64,000 bases of DNA from Rhizobium sp. WYCCWR10014. GTDB taxonomy: Bacteria; Pseudomonadota; Alphaproteobacteria; Rhizobiales; Rhizobiaceae. Positions 63,036 through 64,000 of the stretch are shown piece by piece (the first letter of the stretch is position 1; the number at the start of each line of letters is the position of its first letter). The stretch spans positions 1-64,000 of the forward strand of contig NZ_LXFU01000044.1 in assembly GCF_001657485.1 (NCBI RefSeq). Reading direction: 5' to 3'. The notes below the pieces were generated by a model. That model did no database searches and was not told the DNA's origin. It was given only the letters and a program-made list of their open reading frames with translations. A program made the position numbers and the translations under genes.

Positions 63036-64000
63036 ATGAACAATGCACAGAAATTCTACATCAATGGCGAATGGGTCGAGCCGATCGGCCGACGGACGCT
63101 GGATGTCATCGATCCGGCCACCGAACAGCCTTTTGCAACAATTGCCATGGGAACCGTCGCCGATGCGGAGAGGGCGGTTGCCGCCGCCAGATCAGCCTTT
63201 GCCTCTTTCTCCGAAACCTCGAAAACCGAGCGCCTTGAACTGCTCAATCGCATCCTCGTCATTCTCAAACGCCGCAACGACGAGATCGGCGATATCATCT
63301 CAAAGGAAATGGGCGCGCCTGTTTGCATGGCCCGCAGCCAACAGGCCGGCATAGGACTTTCGCATTTCGCCGAAACGATCAAGGCGATGGAGGCGTTCGA
63401 ATTCGACTATATGCAAGGCACGACACAGATCGTTCACGAACCCGTCGGCGTCGTCGGCATGATCACGCCCTGGAACTGGCCGATCAACCAGATCGCCTGC
63501 AAGGTTGCCCCCGCCCTTGCCACCGGTTGCACCATGGTGCTGAAACCGTCGGAAATCGCGCCGCTAAACGCCATTCTCTTCGCAGAGATCCTGCATGAGG
63601 CAGGCGTCCCCAAGGGCGTCTTCAACCTCGTCAACGGCGACGGGCCGACCGTCGGCACTGTCCTTGCAAGCCATCCGGACATTGACATGGTCTCGTTCAC
63701 CGGCTCCACCCGGGCCGGGATCTCCGTGGCGCAAGCCGCAGCGCCTACCGTCAAGCGGGTGCACCAGGAACTCGGCGGTAAATCCCCCAATATCGTGCTC
63801 CGTAGCGCCGATATGGAGACTGCCGTCAGTGCCGGCGTGCGTCGATGCGTCGACAATTCCGGCCAGTCCTGCAATGCCCCTACCCGTTTGCTGGTGCCGA
63901 TGGAACGGATGGACGAGGCCATTGGCATCGCCCGCAGGACTGCCGATGCCATCACCGTCGGCGCGCCTGCCGATCCCGCTACCGATATCGGCCCGGTGGT
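63036..64000 (+). CDS. Aldehyde dehydrogenase (3' end outside window)
   Basis: At least 321 aa and open at the window end. N-terminal KFYINGEWVEP, then GVVGMITPWNWPINQIACKVAPALATG (NAD site), SFTGSTRAGISVAQ, the catalytic Glu in QELGGKSPNIV and the catalytic Cys in DNSGQSCNAPTRLL. The ATG at 63036 has GGAGA six bases upstream; one at 63024 is also in frame. It probably oxidises the aldehyde made by the GMC or DAO enzymes. Confidence 0.93.
   Translation, partial: MNNAQKFYINGEWVEPIGRRTLDVIDPATEQPFATIAMGTVADAERAVAAARSAFASFSETSKTERLELLNRILVILKRRNDEIGDIISKEMGAPVCMARSQQAGIGLSHFAETIKAMEAFEFDYMQGTTQIVHEPVGVVGMITPWNWPINQIACKVAPALATGCTMVLKPSEIAPLNAILFAEILHEAGVPKGVFNLVNGDGPTVGTVLASHPDIDMVSFTGSTRAGISVAQAAAPTVKRVHQELGGKSPNIVLRSADMETAVSAGVRRCVDNSGQSCNAPTRLLVPMERMDEAIGIARRTADAITVGAPADPATDIGPV

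Noticed and set aside
1..64000. CRISPR arrays, tRNA or rRNA genes, replication origin
   Set aside because: No regularly spaced repeats, no tRNA-like cloverleaf with conserved arms, no rRNA sequence and no repABC-type genes were seen.

Overview
The window reads as an accessory or symbiotic replicon of a Rhizobiaceae bacterium. It carries a complete microaerobic respiration cluster (fixNOQP-fixGHIS) with FNR/FixK boxes, several pieces of nif regulatory DNA (nifH 5' ends, a likely nifA 3' end, sigma-54 -24/-12 promoters with NifA-type TGT-N10-ACA upstream sites), a LuxR/LuxI pair, and many broken insertion sequences. No rRNA, tRNA, CRISPR array or replication origin was seen.

Layout. 1-9.9 kb: a copy of a divergent nif-type promoter cassette next to an acetyl-CoA synthetase remnant, an inorganic pyrophosphatase, IS30 and ISNCY relics, an NLP (necrosis-inducing protein family) gene placed behind a nifH promoter and 27 nifH codons, a nifA-like remnant with a sigma-54 promoter and small gene, and a DNA-ligase fragment. 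10-17 kb: luxR and luxI with a decayed second luxI, then a minus-strand operon (basic small protein, 138-aa protein, NTP_transf_5-like nucleotidyltransferase, FAD oxidoreductase, thymidylate-kinase-like protein). 17-22 kb: a broken tyrosine recombinase, a 190-aa possible beta-trefoil protein, an IS3 element splitting an ORF, a GntR regulator and mostly empty DNA. 22.4-31.5 kb: fixNOQP, a 61-aa ORF, fixGHIS and a Crp/Fnr regulator. 31.5-42.7 kb: IS6, IS630, IS66 and IS3 relics around an S49 peptidase and remnants of aryl-alcohol and aldehyde dehydrogenases. 42.7-46.4 kb: a second divergent NifA/sigma-54 cassette between a secreted GH12 glucanase-like gene and a CxxCH protein gene. 46.6-53.8 kb: an S10 carboxypeptidase, remnants, and a minus-strand oxidoreductase/nitroreductase/azoreductase group with an AraC regulator. 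54.1-64 kb: a LysR gene divergent from a polyamine-type ABC transporter and amine-oxidation operon that runs off the window.

How it may work together. The most striking theme is capture of nitrogenase promoters by genes that look like plant- or cell-wall-interaction functions: an NLP, a GH12 glucanase and a secreted haem-motif protein. They sit behind DNA that in rhizobia is active only under low-oxygen symbiotic conditions. A second theme is a possible quorum-sensing regulon: a related AT-rich motif lies upstream of luxI, of the nucleotidyltransferase/FAD/kinase operon and of the 190-aa protein gene. Almost every transposase carries a single-base frameshift, while metabolic genes are intact.
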